DNA of 64,000 bases. Origin: Pezizomycotina sp. ARF18 (lineage: Eukaryota > Ascomycota). Made by a program: the position numbers and the translations under genes. Under the pieces are notes generated by a model. The model did not search any database. It had not been told where the DNA came from and saw only the letters and a list, made by a program, of their open reading frames with translations. Where the stretch lies: the NCBI GenBank assembly GCA_002224055.1, contig AZLU01000177.1:24833-88832 (forward strand), in the 5' to 3' direction. This document shows, piece after piece, positions 21,769 to 34,800 of the stretch (its first letter is position 1; each line of letters starts with the position of its first letter).

Positions 21769-24700
21769 ATGGCGTTATACCGCCAGAACAGGCCAGCAGA
21801 GCTGGACCTAGAGTTAATGCGCAAGTACGGAGCTTCAATTCCTCGCCCTTCATCTTCTGTGTACTCGAATGAAGATGAGCTTTGAGGTTACGCCCGTTTG
21901 TAGATGGTCTTTTGCGCAACTCGATTCGGCATCCGAAGGACTATCGAGAAATATCAACTCGTCCATGTTTCCGCAGCCGCCACAGCACCAACAGCAAGGA
22001 CAAGAACATGGGCATCAGCTACAGCAGCGATCAAGGGCCGCTTACAATCATCATGTTGTGGTCAATGCTCGGTCAACGGCGGTACCCCAGTCCCGGAGCG
22101 AGTCTCGAGTAGTAACGAGACGGACGTTTCTTCGTTAAGGAGCTCTCGTGGTACAAAAAAGCGGCACTAGCATCGCTTCGTCGCGGGGTGCGCCAGTAAA
22201 TAGGCCGAAGCCCGTCTACAAAGATCTCGAAAGGAAGATCGAAGCTTTACTGCTACTCGACCCGGAAATGAATATGCACGCCAACGCCTATTACGATAAT
22301 TGGAACGAGGTATGGTCTTAAAATATCCACTTTATTTTATTTAATTTTTTTTTTATTTTCTCAATTGTACACTTCCTTCCTGCCCTACCATATTATTTTT
22401 CCTACCTCTTTTTCCTTGTGTAGCGGTGGCACAATGCAAAGTACCTAAGTATACGCATCATCAAAAAAAATATTCTAAAAATATTCACAAATTTTTTTTT
22501 TTTTGCCCTAAAATTTTATCATTATCATTATCATTATCGTTATTATTTATTATTTTATTTATTTTATTATTTTTTTCCCCTCTCTTTTTGTGTGTACGAT
22601 TGGTGGGGAATGTACTGGTACTCGAGACTGAACAAAGAAAATATTGATAAAGAGAAAATACGCTAACGATTTTAACCATTTATATCCACTACTACAGACG
22701 GCAGAAACTGGATTGGGCCCCCGCCAATTTCTCGACACCTGACCGGTATGACCAAAGCGATCAGGTCGCGGGTGTAGTCGGTGCACCGTTTCACAACCTG
22801 CCAGGAAGCGTCCGGGTGGTACATGTTCCCCATGTTCCGGCTGAAATTCTCAGGCGTCGCAAGTACCTGAGACTTTGCAAGAGCCCAAGTCGGAGTACCT
22901 GGACAAGTTTGAGAACCTGAACCTGGATTTGCTCTCCGAAATGAAGAAGAAGAGGATGAGGACGAGACGAAAGAGGTTGCTCTGCCAGTTCAAAAGAACT
23001 CGAATACTAAAATCCAAGCCCTGCTCGGAATTGGGATTGATTATCCAGTCCAAGTTAAAAGCCAAAGAATCAGCTTCAAAGAGCAGTCCGAGGGATGCGA
23101 TTAAAATAAAGACTCCAACCGCCAATACTATCGAAGATCATCACCGCCCTTGGCCTTCCTCAGCGTTCGTGGTAAGAACATTAAGCTTCGGTTGCTCCTC
23201 CGAGGCCGCCGAGATCTCCACCACTGGTTGCTTCGAACCTATTATGGTCCCCAGCTCTCAGCCTCTTTCGTTCAGGGCCCATCGATTCCTATCCTCCATC
23301 TATCGAGGTTAAGCAGCAGCAGCAACATCAACATCAGCACGTTCAAGTTCAAAGCGCGGTCCACTATTTTACCCCGCAATTTCAAATTCAGGACAGCCAT
23401 CTCCAGCATGAGCAGCGATACCGGAAGCACGATTCCCGATACTAACTTTCTCAGCCCATCTACCCCCACGACTCCAAGCACCAGTCCCGGAGCTCGCATT
23501 TCTCATCTGGAGAGGAAAGCATTCACGACGATTTTAATCGACTGCTATTACATTTCGGGCCATTCTCGTGAAGGAGATATTGAGTCGATGGATTCGGAAT
23601 ACTACGTCGATGACATTGACGGTAACTCAATTCACTACAGCCAGCCTTTGCCTTATCGTCAAGCTCAGAGCACGTCACCGAATTCCTCAATAAGAAAGCT
23701 GGTTCTGGCCTAGTTAACATTGAGAGGAGGTTGCTGGTCAGCCGGTCCACATCTTTGACATCAACGAAGACGAGCTTGTCATGCCTGAGCGTGACCATTT
23801 CAAGCCTATAAGATCACGACTCCTTGGTTTGCTTTTCCCGATGAATATACTCACCTTGTTGCGATGGACAGCATTCGCCACAAGGAGCTCGATCGCCTCG
23901 CTCGCCTTCCGGAAAACTACGAATGATCGCCAAAGCTCAACAGCCTGCCTCAACGCTTGCTAATCCCTTCCGCCAATTGCGCTGCCGCCTTGCATGCGCC
24001 TTTGACCCAAGCTCCCTTGAACACTGATGACCTGCCTCCCGGAAAGTCCTTGTAAAGTTAGCGACGACGTCCAGCTGTCTTCCCGCTGGTCCGATTATTC
24101 CTCAGACGAGGATGAGAAGCCCGCCAGTAGGTGGCGCCGTTCGATGAAGACCCACAACAGAACGCTAGCAGCTCTTCTGGCTCCGGCGTCAAGTCGATTT
24201 CAACCTCAAGAAGAACGTCACCAAGGCTTCAAGATGAAGCGTCGCGGCCAGGTTCCGTCCTCGGCCACCTTTGGATCCAACAACTCTCCCAGCAACAAGC
24301 GCTCTTCTATTGTTCCTCCACGCCATACATTGATCTTCGCGATCTCAGGGTCTCAGGTGACAGCGATAATGAGTCTCAGACAACCCGTGCTCCCGACTCT
24401 TGGGGCCCCACGACTCACCTTGCGCCCACTCCCCCACCCCTCCGTTTCCTCCCGGAAGCCAGGATCAGGCCGCCAACTTCGGTCCCTACTTCTGAAGCCA
24501 CCAAACCGTCCGGGTCCATGCCAAAGACCAGCTCGAACGGCAAAGCTGACGAGAAGAATAGCAAGAAGCCCTCAAGGCTAGCAAATCTTTTGGTGCCGTC
24601 CTCGAAAGCGGAAGGTCTACCCAACCACATCGCTAGATCTAGCAAATCTACTTTCGACGGATGGGCATGGCTGGTTCCAGGAACTCTGGTAAAAGTGGGC

Positions 24701-24781
24701 AAGTCAAAGGGCCAAAGGTCCAGTATGGGATGTGGATTAAGGACAGAGAGATGGATTTTTAACAATCAAAAGTACTCATAA
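21769..24781 (+). CDS. Uncharacterised gene, with a 17-nt microexon, frames broken
   Basis: I do not recognise the product. The ATG at 21769 (MALYRQNRPAELDLELMRKY) is followed by a Gln/His-rich region, then PVYKDLERKIEALLLLDPEM ending in DNWNE at donor GTATGG (22310). A 17-nt exon (22424-22440) encodes RWHNA plus two bases and joins to 22698 onward (KRQKLDWAPANFSTPDRYDQ), keeping the frame across both introns. Downstream are a Glu/Asp-rich patch (near 22950), serine/proline-rich disordered stretches, a block FAFPDEYTHLVAMDSIRHKE (about 23835-23895) and a final open frame of 216 codons that ends SSKAEGLPNHIARSS... at 24781. At least six frame changes occur. It could be two adjacent genes. Mostly disordered with a few ordered islands; nuclear or scaffold roles would be guesswork. 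Confidence 0.5.
22424..22440 (+). other. 17-nt microexon
   Basis: Lies between introns 22310-22423 (GTATGG...TAG) and 22441-22697 (GTACCT...CAG, branch-like GCTAAC near 22661). Splicing it in joins DNWNE to RWHNAK and QKLDWAPANF without a stop. Confidence 0.6.
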
Positions 24782-26220
24782 GTGGTACTTTAATTACAAT
24801 ATATTAAGCAAAAACATAATAATCATGGTGTCTTTTGGTAAGGAATATTTGGAAGATACCGGCAAGGTATCAAAAAAGATAAGTGGATTTATCACATGGA
24901 TTCATTAATTTAGTCAAAAAAGAAAGATAGATAGGCGAATCCCACATTTAACAGATTTCTAGGACATAAAACACTTTTTTTTCATGTATCAACGAAGTCC
25001 TTGATTTTTTACTTTCATGTAATCTTCATATTTTCCCCTCATGTTGTCGATCTACGCGAAGCTTGTTCATCAATATTTTTTTTTCCGCCCTAACTCATGT
25101 ATCTTTCCCTCTCGATTATCGCCGGCTCAATACAAAACTTCTCTTCTCTTCTAAATTCTTCCCTTTTTCTAGTTTTCTTTCTTATTTTCTCCTTTCATGT
25201 CCTTTTTCCCTTCGGTAATTGCAGTATCTTAGCCTACAGCATTCCTTAATCTTTCGTATTCCGGGTAGTTTTATGGCGTTTTCCCCTTTTTTTTCCGATC
25301 ATGACATCAACATCACTGATATACTACTTTCTTTTTCATTTCTTTGTATACATCTTCAACACCCTTTCCTTCTCTATTGTCAGTCGTGCGGCGTAAGAAA
25401 AAGGAGTTCTTCATGTATAAACAAACGCTTTCTTTTTCCCCTTTCAAATCTGGACTTTTTTGGATTGTACTGTACTTACATTTTTCACAAAACTTGTTAC
25501 GGCCATACTTTCCTGTTAAAGCGGTCATATTGACAACACGACTTAGTTAGATCGCTCTTTTTGGGGTATAGAAGTTTTTTTATCAATATTCTTAGATAGA
25601 TTCTACGAAAAATGTATAAAAAAAATCCTATGATCTTATAAATTACTTGAAGGTAATGGGGTGTTGAGTTTGTGCTAAATGTCACGTACTGACAGATCGC
25701 GAGATCTATTTGGTGGCTTGAATCTTGTGTAACGATCCAAAAAAAAAAAAAAAAACGAAAAAGCAATGTTTAAGAGCCGCAGAGAATAACTTGCGTGCTG
25801 TTAGACCTCATAGGAATTGATGCTTTTATTCAAGCAGGATGATTGTAATATGAACGGCCTCGTGATGTAGATTTATATTTATTGTCATCAGTATATCGTA
25901 GTAACTTTGTTTCGTATCAGAGTGGATGTGCTTTTCTCCAATATTTGTTTTTAGTGGTGTGAGTATTGGGTGCGGTGTCGTCCGCTTACCTCCTAACCTC
26001 CACAACTCACGAACCTTCACGATATTACTGCATACCACTCATAAGAAAAAGCATTTCGTGAAAATCAGAAGATAATTTTTAGCTCCATCATATATCAAGT
26101 GATATAGTACATATAAATTCAACATCTATTCTATATCTCTTATTTTCATTCCATATACGCCTTTATTTCCATTTTACTCACATACCACACACTTTTACAT
26201 CACGCTACCCACTTATCAAA
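24782..26220. other. Intergenic, T-rich then leader of next gene
   Basis: No gene supported. T-rich sequence to about 25550, a poly-A run at 25740-25755, then an AT-rich stretch that ends in a leader containing repeated CATACCACACAC-type sequence and ATCAAA before the ATG at 26221. Confidence 0.45.
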
Positions 26221-28579
26221 ATGACGAGCGAGGACTTCAATCTCAACGCCAAACCTACCGCTCCTGCGGCAGACCTCTCGATCCCGGCACGGCGCCGAGC
26301 CTAACAGTCTACGCCCGCTCCAGCCTGCAAACCGCCGACATCCGCCAGCTCCTAACCTCCATCACAGACTCCACCTCCAAATTCCGGTCCGAAATCTTAA
26401 AATCTATCAAAGATCTAAAAGCAACCCACGAATCCACATCATCCACCTGCTCCTCCTTCCAAACCACCCTAACCTGTGATAGCGAAAAGATCACGTCTGC
26501 AACGAATACACTGTCTGAGTGTTCGAGACGCTAAACGCAGCGATAGACTCGTTATATGCTAAGATTACGGCTATAAGCCAGCTCAGTGAGATCCCGGGAC
26601 TTGTTAAATCGCAGAGGATGATATTGGAAAGATTATTAAGACGTTGGAGGGGCACGGGGAGAAGATTGAGAGGTTGTTTGGATGTTTGGAAAAGATGGAG
26701 CCGGGTTGGCGCATATTGCTACGCAGATGCGCAGCAGGAACAGCAGCAGAACAGCAGCAGAGTGCGCACATTGGTTTGGATCCGTGCAGAGAGGCTGGGA
26801 GGAATCTCAGGGTTACGGAGATTCGCAGAGGAGGGTGGGGGAACTTACGGTTGATGAGCTGCGTGCTTTACTTAGTGCGGGTGAAGGAGGAGGATCTGGG
26901 GAGAAGCATGGCTTGCAGAATCACGCGAATCGTGTGGGTAATAATAACCTAACACACCCAAAACACCGTCTCTCCGCTATTCTCGTTCGAGGCCTATGAA
27001 GATGTTTCCCAGCAGCAGCAACACCAACGGGCAGCTACCGCCCTCGTCAGGCAACCGTCGCCTTATTTCCCACGCATACGGACGTCAGGCAAAGCCATAA
27101 CCCCGGCCTGATAACACCCAGCAACAGGAAAACTCTGCACGAACCAACTTGGGCAATAACGCCACTACTACCACTACTAGCTACGTCCAAGTTAGCGCAA
27201 GCTCGCAGCTAACGGGGAAGCTTCAGCTTCCTCGACGATGAGAAGACGACGACGAACGTTATCCGTCGTCGACAGCGAGTCTGATGCTCGAAGATAGCAG
27301 TATCGCTGTTGCTTCCGCCGAGTAAGCGTCGTAAACTGGTGGATCGATGGGGAGTGATAGCGTGGAGTGGGGGAGGACTTTTGACGGTGGTAGTACGGGT
27401 GCAGATGCGGACCTTGACCAACGTCACACGGCGTTTGCAGGATGATATGGAGCGGCTCCAGGAGGCGTTTGAAGTCAATTGTGCCCGTGAGAAACTCTTG
27501 AAGCAGCAGCAGCAGAGCAACAGCTGTTGGCAAAGCAGCAACAGCAGGTAAAGTACCAAACAGCTAGCAAAGGACCAACAGCTAGCAGCAAAGCAGCAGC
27601 AGCAGCAGGCAAAGCAAGCTGAAAAAGGGAAGCAACTTGCGAACCTACCACCAAACAACAGCAAGCTCGCGTCCAGGGCTCGTCAAATTAAGCTAAAGCT
27701 ACCGCAAAATCTCACTGGCCTGCAAACCAAGAATGTCAATGTCTGAAGAAAAGTCATACTACGTACGTATATTTTTTTTTCGACTCCCCTCCTTTAGACT
27801 TTTTCGTATTATCCGTAGCATAAGCTCCTCGCCCGAGGGTTATTACGATACGATATGATGCGAGAACGACAATACATTTCTGATCCTCTTTACTGACGAT
27901 ACTTTTCTCCTATACCTTCCTTCTCTTTCTTTCCCGCGGTAATATAGCATCAACAGCAAATCCATGCAGAAGGAGGTGGCCCATCGTCATCCGAAACGGT
28001 ACTCCGGCGAATACCACCGTGAAAGCAGTTAAACCGCCGCGCCCGTGTCGACAACGAAGTCGAAAGCACAGGCCAACCAAAGCTCGAAGACTAATACCGG
28101 GGTATCTGCAGCGTCGTTTTCGTCGAAACAGGTTAATAAGAGCACTAGTACCATAATGCAATATTGCTAAAAGCAAGAAGAAGCTCGATTTCGTCGACGT
28201 GCCGAAGAGGCCAAGGGTGAAGGCCGCGGCGGCACCGAGCGATAATATCAACCCGAAGGCGCTGCTGTCGAATAGAACGAATGCAGCTACGGCTACTTCT
28301 GCTGCAGCGAGTGACCGTATGGAGGTAAAAAGTGGAATACTACTCTTGTCGCCATGCAAGAGAGTGGGGCACGTCAGTGCAGCGAAGGTTGGGGCAACTT
28401 CAACTGCAGCTACTGCTGCAGCTTCGAAAACAGTCGACGGCTGGAAGGAAGCTCACGTTCACTCCGTGCTGTCGACAAGTACCGGCGGTAATAACGAGCA
28501 TTATTACGATGATCTCCTGAACAACGTCTCCTCCCGTCGCGTTTTGAGGAAACGAAAGGCCGTCCAGTACCGTTTTTAA
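26221..28579 (+). CDS. Uncharacterised Q-rich, coiled-coil protein, frames broken
   Basis: The family is not recognised. ATG 26221, in the good context ATCAAAATG, gives MTSEDFNLNAKPTAPAADLS, then shifts frame. A helical region follows in successive frames: SLTVYARSSLQTADIRQLL, STSKFRSEILKSIKDLKATH, TLNAAIDSLYAKITAISQLS, HGEKIERLFGCLEKM and VGELTVDELRALLSAG, which together predict a long coiled coil. The middle carries CAG-coded glutamine runs (about 27500-27610) and a basic patch KLKLPQNLTGL. A likely intron (27762-27947, GTACGT...ATAG) precedes the last part, which reads KSKKKLDFVDVPKRPRVKAA and ends at TAA 28577-28579 after VLRKRKAVQYRF. Basic clusters near the end resemble nuclear localisation signals. 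A chromatin, kinetochore or septum coiled-coil role is possible but not shown. Confidence 0.5.
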
Positions 28580-29271
28580 AGATTTCGACGAAATAAAATG
28601 GGGAAAAAATGACCGAGACGGCCGGAAATTCCGATAATATATTCTTCGTATCGTATCAGAAGGGGGGAAGGGTAAAAAAAAGAATAACAACGGGCGTTCG
28701 TATTTTGAATAATAGGATAATCCCTTATCGATCAATACTAATTATGCATACACGGACGTTTTAGAATATCATCCATCTTTCTTTTTTCCTTTCCTTTTTA
28801 TTCTTTTCTGTCTATGAATCGCTTGTTGCATGTTTTAGATCCCCTTTCCCTCTCCCTCTCTCTATCCAACTTCACTTTACGGTTGCTATTCTTTTTTTGG
28901 CTTGATGATTTCCTTACTCCTCCTAGCGATGCGCTCTTCCATGACGATACACGTTACGACCACAACAAAAAGGAATCCAACAATAACAAAAAGAATCCCC
29001 CTCATCTATTCTTTATTCCTCTTTATTACACTTATCACCCTATTATCTTGGCTCTTTCTTACATTTATTCACGTTTTTCAGGCTTGATAGATATGCGGGA
29101 ATTTGCAACCTTTTTTTTATCTACCATTTTCCCCCCTCGAATTCTGCACACTGATCTATTTATTTTCTATATCTTGCTTTTTTCTTCCTATCATTTTGAA
29201 TCCAAGGAATAATATACCGATATACCTACCTACATAACGTCTAGTCTATTCACTATCACAAGGATTTGTTA

Positions 29272-29315
<44 letters not shown>

Positions 29316-31291
29316 GCTGGTTACCGAGATAAAAAAAATTTTTTTATTTGTCCACATGGGACCTGGCCTCGTCGCCTCAACGAACCGCTCGCAATGCCGT
29401 ACTTAATGTTCCTAGAGCTCTTCGATTTCTTATTCAATAAGTGGGGTTTTTCAATATTTGTTTTCTTGGTTTTAGTATATTGCGCCTTCCTGTTCCTGGC
29501 AAAAAATATATCTTGATATTTTTTTTTCTAAAGAATATCCGTCCACACCTATTTATCAATCAATGCAATTGTTCACTCCACTCTTAAGTCTTGTCCTCCT
29601 AGTATCCTTCATGGATGCTATCTCTGGAAAAAATAAATACAATAGGTGTAGAAAAACGGCGCACGGGGATGTCGATAGATGGCTAATTAACCATAGTACA
29701 AGGACCAGGCAAGTTCGAATGATATTGTATTTGCCCTCTTGCTTTTTCTTCTTCTTCTTTTATATAAGTTAGTATTAATATATTGTTGAACGCAGTACGC
29801 CTTTTAAACGGAATATTCCAGATGCACCACTAGGATGTATAATTTTTTTTTCGAAATAGAAAGCTTCGTAGAACTTGGTGCATGTCACGCAGGTAGTCGA
29901 CAACTACCAATATTCGTTCGTAGTAGCCAGCCACACTATTTTATATGCGATGCCGATGTAAGAATCGCAAAAAGAAGTCATAAACAAATCGGGAGGTCTG
30001 TTCAGAAAGAAAAAATGTCCATTTTCTAAGCTAGCTATCTGTCTAGCCTATAGAATAAGCATCATATCCACTGCAAAAGCGGGGAAACGTAGACTATCTA
30101 GAAATCTTCTGTCCTCCTTTCGCGATACCGGCAGCCGAGCTTTTTGGAAAATCTGTCGCCTTTTTATTTTTATTTTTAACAGCTGGTACTATCTCAGATA
30201 GTTCACTCAGAAATCTCCTAGGAAGGATATTGATACAGTGGCAAAGAAAAAGAGGAAAAATTATGAAGGCTGGTATTTCTTCTCGTCCATAGCTTGAAAA
30301 TCCCATACGTCCGAAGCAACGCGGAATAAAACCCAGACCAAAAAAAAGGCGACTAGCCCAAGTAGACGTAGAAAATATGCTAGTCAGTTTCTTCGCTAGA
30401 GATCCCGTTCCAAGGGAGGGAATGAACATCAGAATTTATTCACAACGAAAAAAAAAAAAAAAAAAAAAAAACATCGGACGGAAAAAAGTCGGCTTCATGG
30501 GTGGAAATACTAATACCGGTAAGGATTCCAAGAGAGATTTATTGTAAAAGAGGAGCTTTTAAAAAGAAGAAAAGACATAGGCCGCATTACTACTAGTGCA
30601 AATGAAAAAGCTATTAAGAATGAGTGGGGAAAAAGTATTAGTTACGCAAAAGGCGTAGAAGAAGCAGCGAGAGATACATATCGTTAACTAGAACTTTAAG
30701 GAGAGTCATGAATGGAAAGAGAACTAAACTGGCGTTAGATGAATGTGCGAAAGAAAGATAGAAAAATATATTGTTATGAGTGATGTAAATGGAAAAAAGT
30801 AGCAAATGCGAACCTCTATGCAAGTGTTTTAGAAATACAAGAAACTTAAATGCGAGCGGAATAGGATATTGAAGGGAAACGGATGTGTTGTGCTTGGGAT
30901 TCTTGTGCAGAAAATAATGACAAAATGCCGCCTGTTATGCAAGACGAAAAGAGCAAAAATAGATAATAAAAAAGGAGTATTGCTATGAATTTGAAAGGTG
31001 AAAGGTGATAGAATGATGAGGATGTTTAGAGTCTATACCTTCTGCCGTTTTCGATGGGTGTTCCGGAATCGACTCCATGGGCGTTCGAGAGGAGGTGGTA
31101 GTAACAAAAATTCTTGTGAGAAGGCAAAGGGGTACCTAGCGGCAGCGGAGAGGCTATGACTAAAGCCCATTTCGTCCCATCTCTCCCGCCGCTACCGCTT
31201 TCGTGTAAATGTAAAATTTTTGTTTGCTCCTTTCGGGTGGTAGGAATTTTTATGCTGTCTTTCCGTATAGTTGCTTTTTTTTTTCACGGTG
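28580..31291. other. Intergenic, AT-rich with T/A palindromic tract
   Basis: No supportable gene. A poly-T run (29272-29283) passes directly into a 30-base poly-A run (29284-29313), and a poly-A of about 24 occurs at 30448-30471. A minus-strand frame of 111 codons (30094-30429) has no recognisable motif. Confidence 0.4.
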
Positions 31292-31860
31292 TCACCGTGT
31301 CACAAGATTCGCAAAAACCGTCGTACTCTCCCTGTTCTGCCGATATCTAACCTCGCGCGTGGCCATCGATCCGTAAAATCCGCTAAACTCGCCACCGCCA
31401 ACGTTGTCATAGATGCTGTTGGCGTTCTCGTTTCGTGGTTGTAATACAGGCCCTGTTTGCTGATGCTGCTCACCGTGTAATATCCATCTCCCCACCGCCG
31501 CTCCTGAACCTGAAGGTATTATAGTTCGGGGGCGTTGCACAAACGCACATACCGTAGCTATCCTCCGAATGCTAGACGTAACAGCGTAGGAACCTGGTGC
31601 CCGCAAGAAGCGTAGTACGCAGGTGGAGATGCGGCTTCGCGCCGTTGTTCAGGCTCCCCTCGTATTGTTATTGCAACCGCTGCGTTGTCTACCTCGCTGT
31701 CGTTGTGCTCTTGCCGCCGTCTACCAACCCTTAACGATCCCTTGTTCCTCCTTTGACTTCGGATGATAATGTTCGATGATGATAATGATCTTGATGAGAT
31801 GGTGGGCAATCGAGAGGATGTCGAAGAATAGTAGTCAACGTTAATTCTTGATAGTGCCAC
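31292..31860 (-). CDS. Possible small unidentified gene
   Basis: GC-richer than its flanks. The minus-strand start at 31860 reads MALSRINVDYYSSTSSRLPT with a serine/arginine-rich continuation and PPAYYASCGH, and ends near 31561. A second frame (31606 to 31292) continues with GSYAVTSSIRRIATVCAF, and a third frame across the same stretch is also open (GYYTVSSISKQGLYYNHETR). Overlapping open frames make the true one unclear. No family is recognised. Confidence 0.25.
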
Positions 31861-34800
31861 CTGTATCGTCTTATCCTTTATAATATCTTATATTGTTTGG
31901 CGAGGGAGAGGCCCTCTGCATGTCCTCTTCCTAGAGACTGACTTGTTTCCTTGACACTGCTTGAGATCCGGGATTTCGCGACCCTGTTTCTCTGGAGGGC
32001 CAGCGTCTGTCCTCGAAGGATATGAAGATTTCAGACAGCATTCTGTGGCTAGACTCAACCATTGCCAATACCTTTGCTATGTCAACTGTCATTTTTTTAT
32101 AATGGCCTTTGGGGTCAATAATGTAGGTAGGTGATATGTCGATAATAAGGCTAAAATGTTGTCGATATATTTCTTTGTCTGATAATGTTTCTTTGCTCTT
32201 CCGAGTAGATGATTGATTTCTCTTCAATAGATAGAAACGAAATTAGTAAATAATTAGAAACAATAACGAAATCTAGATCTTTATGTCAAATGGGGGTTTT
32301 TACGTTTGGAAGGAAGGGTGGTTTGATATAATATACTTCTAACTTCCCCGTGTACAAAAAGAAAAATTATTATAGAAAAATAATAATGATGATAAATAAA
32401 TTAGGGGAAAATAAAATTGAAGAAAAAGAAAAGAAAGGAAAGAATACACAATCTTAACAGTAGGAAAAAAGAAAATATATAAATGAATATTATAATAGAA
32501 TGAGAATATATGTAGTGTAGGTATACGAAGAAGGAAAAAAGGCGGGGGTGAGAAAGAAAGAAGAGCCAGTTTTTTTTTTTCTTTCTTTTTTTTCTTTTAA
32601 AAAAAAAAAAAAAAAATTTAAAAATGGAAAAAAGAATATGAAGTCAACGCTTAATTTTGCTACTTACCCTAATATGAAATCTATGTAGGGTGGTAGGATG
32701 GATGATGGCGAGGTCGTTGTAGACGGGGAGTAGCTGGTCGGAGATTCGTGCCTGACAAAGTGGTATCTTCCCTCGCTACCTATTCCTTCTTATTCTTCTT
32801 TCTCTCGAAAAAAGGCGAACTTAACAGGATAGATAAATAAACCAATAGAATGCATATATATTCAAATACACTGCTGTATTTTTTTGTTTATTTGTTTATT
32901 TATCTTTCTTCTTCCTGCTTTTTCTCCAACACCGGGATGGCGAGACGTCGTTTTTGTGTTATTTTTGGGCCGAGTTCCTCAGTTTGCAGGTCCCTTGACA
33001 ACCAGAGCTTCCAGAAATGTTTCCCTTGGAATATTCTTTTGTCGTAATTTAATATTTTTCTTTCTTCCTTATCGTTTGTTAAGAAATTATTGTTCGTTTT
33101 TCCTTTCTCTTTTGGTGTTTTAAGTCGGGTCCCTTTCTTCTTCTCTTTTCCCTTGTTCCCTTTATTTTTAGTTCCTGGTCGTAGTCTGTTCGCAAAATTT
33201 CGTTCGGCTTCTGTTCCTGTTGCTTTGTGAAGAGGAGCTTTGTTCCTTGTAATGAAACCGAAGTTTGGGATGCAAAGAAAAAAAATCAGTATAATAGCGA
33301 TAAAATGATTCAATAAGGAAAGAGCGTAAGGCAAGACAGCAATATATATTTTCTTCAACAATCAAAGCGAAGCAGTCAGAAGAAGGGAAGTAGTCAAAGA
33401 AAAAAAGGAAAGAAATTAAAAAAAGACGGATAGATAGAAGTGAAGGGTGCGGGTGTCAGATACTTTCGATATACATATATATATTTCAAAAATAGTTCTT
33501 GCTGGTTTGGTTTGGCTGGTTAAAGTGCTTTGCTAGTCGCATGCAGGATCCGAGAGCAGCTGCAGACGGCGCATGCGCAGTTTCTCGTAGCTGCACCTCA
33601 TCGAATCGTCGTCCCTGTTTGAGTACCTAGTGAGTTATGTATGTATGTCGGCAAGAAAATAAGACAATATGGAAGCTAGAACAAGGGAAAAGGAAAGTAC
33701 TTTTCTCTCTCTTTCTCTCTTTTATTTATTTATTTAATAAAATAGATTAATTTTGTTTCGAAGATTGCATGGCGCATGCGGGGAGCGAAACGTTTCTTCT
33801 TTCCTCTTGCCCTTCATATCGGCTTCAACTTTCCTTTTCACTTCAAGCTCGTCTTTTTATCACCTTTTGTCTATCAAATATTCCACCACCTTATAACCAA
33901 ACTCAAAAGGGAAAAGAAACCGTTTTTGTTTTCGTTTTGTATCTATTTTTCTTTTTATTTTTACTTCAGCCTTATCTCATTCCGCTTCTCCTTGAAAGTC
34001 CTAAAAAAATCAGTTGATCATCGTGGGACCTACCTGTGTACAGACCTCGAGTGCCAGAAAATATCAGCCAAATCGTAAAACGGGATGAAATCGGTGTTTG
34101 CGCAATGGCTGCTAAGCTGGGTTAGATAAGACTGGAACGCGAGGCGCATTCTTTTTCGACTCACATGAATAAAGGGGAAGAGAGCGGGCAGTTAATCAGA
34201 TCGTCCGTCAGGTACAAAGCACTGGTTCCTTTTTCCTGCCTCTGCCGACGTACCTATCTTTTTTTTTTTTTTTTTTTTAAGCACCTCTGCTTTGCCTCTC
34301 TTGCGAGTTATGTGCGGCGTATGCACGTTTCTTTAAAAAGGAGGAGCAAGACGGGCTCACAGGATCAAGACCCGCTGCAAAACCCACTTTGCGTCCTCAC
34401 TTTGTTCCTTCGACTTTTGGTCTACTCCTATATATCACGCGGTCAGTTTTGATTGCCAATAGGGCTGCTGAAAAATAAATAAATGTCTTCTTGCACGCCT
34501 CTTACCTTTATAAGGGAAACTTGAAACTTGAAGAGAGCGTAAGAGAAATGAGAGAATACCCAGGCTGCCTCAGGGTCAAAGAGTGAGAAGGTTTTGATTA
34601 ATACACAGGCTTCGGTGACTACTAGCCCTAAGAGAGGGGTAAAACTGGACCAGAAAAAAAAGAAAATAAACCCAGGGAGCGACAAAAGCTCGATGACGAG
34701 AAAATAAGGGCCGAAAAAAAAAAAAAAAAGGAAAAAGAAACGTGGATAAGGACGTACCTTTTTGAAGTAGAAAAAGAAAAGAAGACTAAAAAGTTATTAG

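Noticed and set aside
24415-24765. Minus-strand frame of 116 codons
   Set aside because: Lies antisense to the longest open stretch of the 21.8-24.8 kb gene and has no recognisable motif.
32900-33361. 153-codon minus-strand frame with hydrophobic start and Lys-rich middle
   Set aside because: Low-complexity Lys/Asn composition from AT-rich DNA, competing open frames on the plus strand, no family resemblance.
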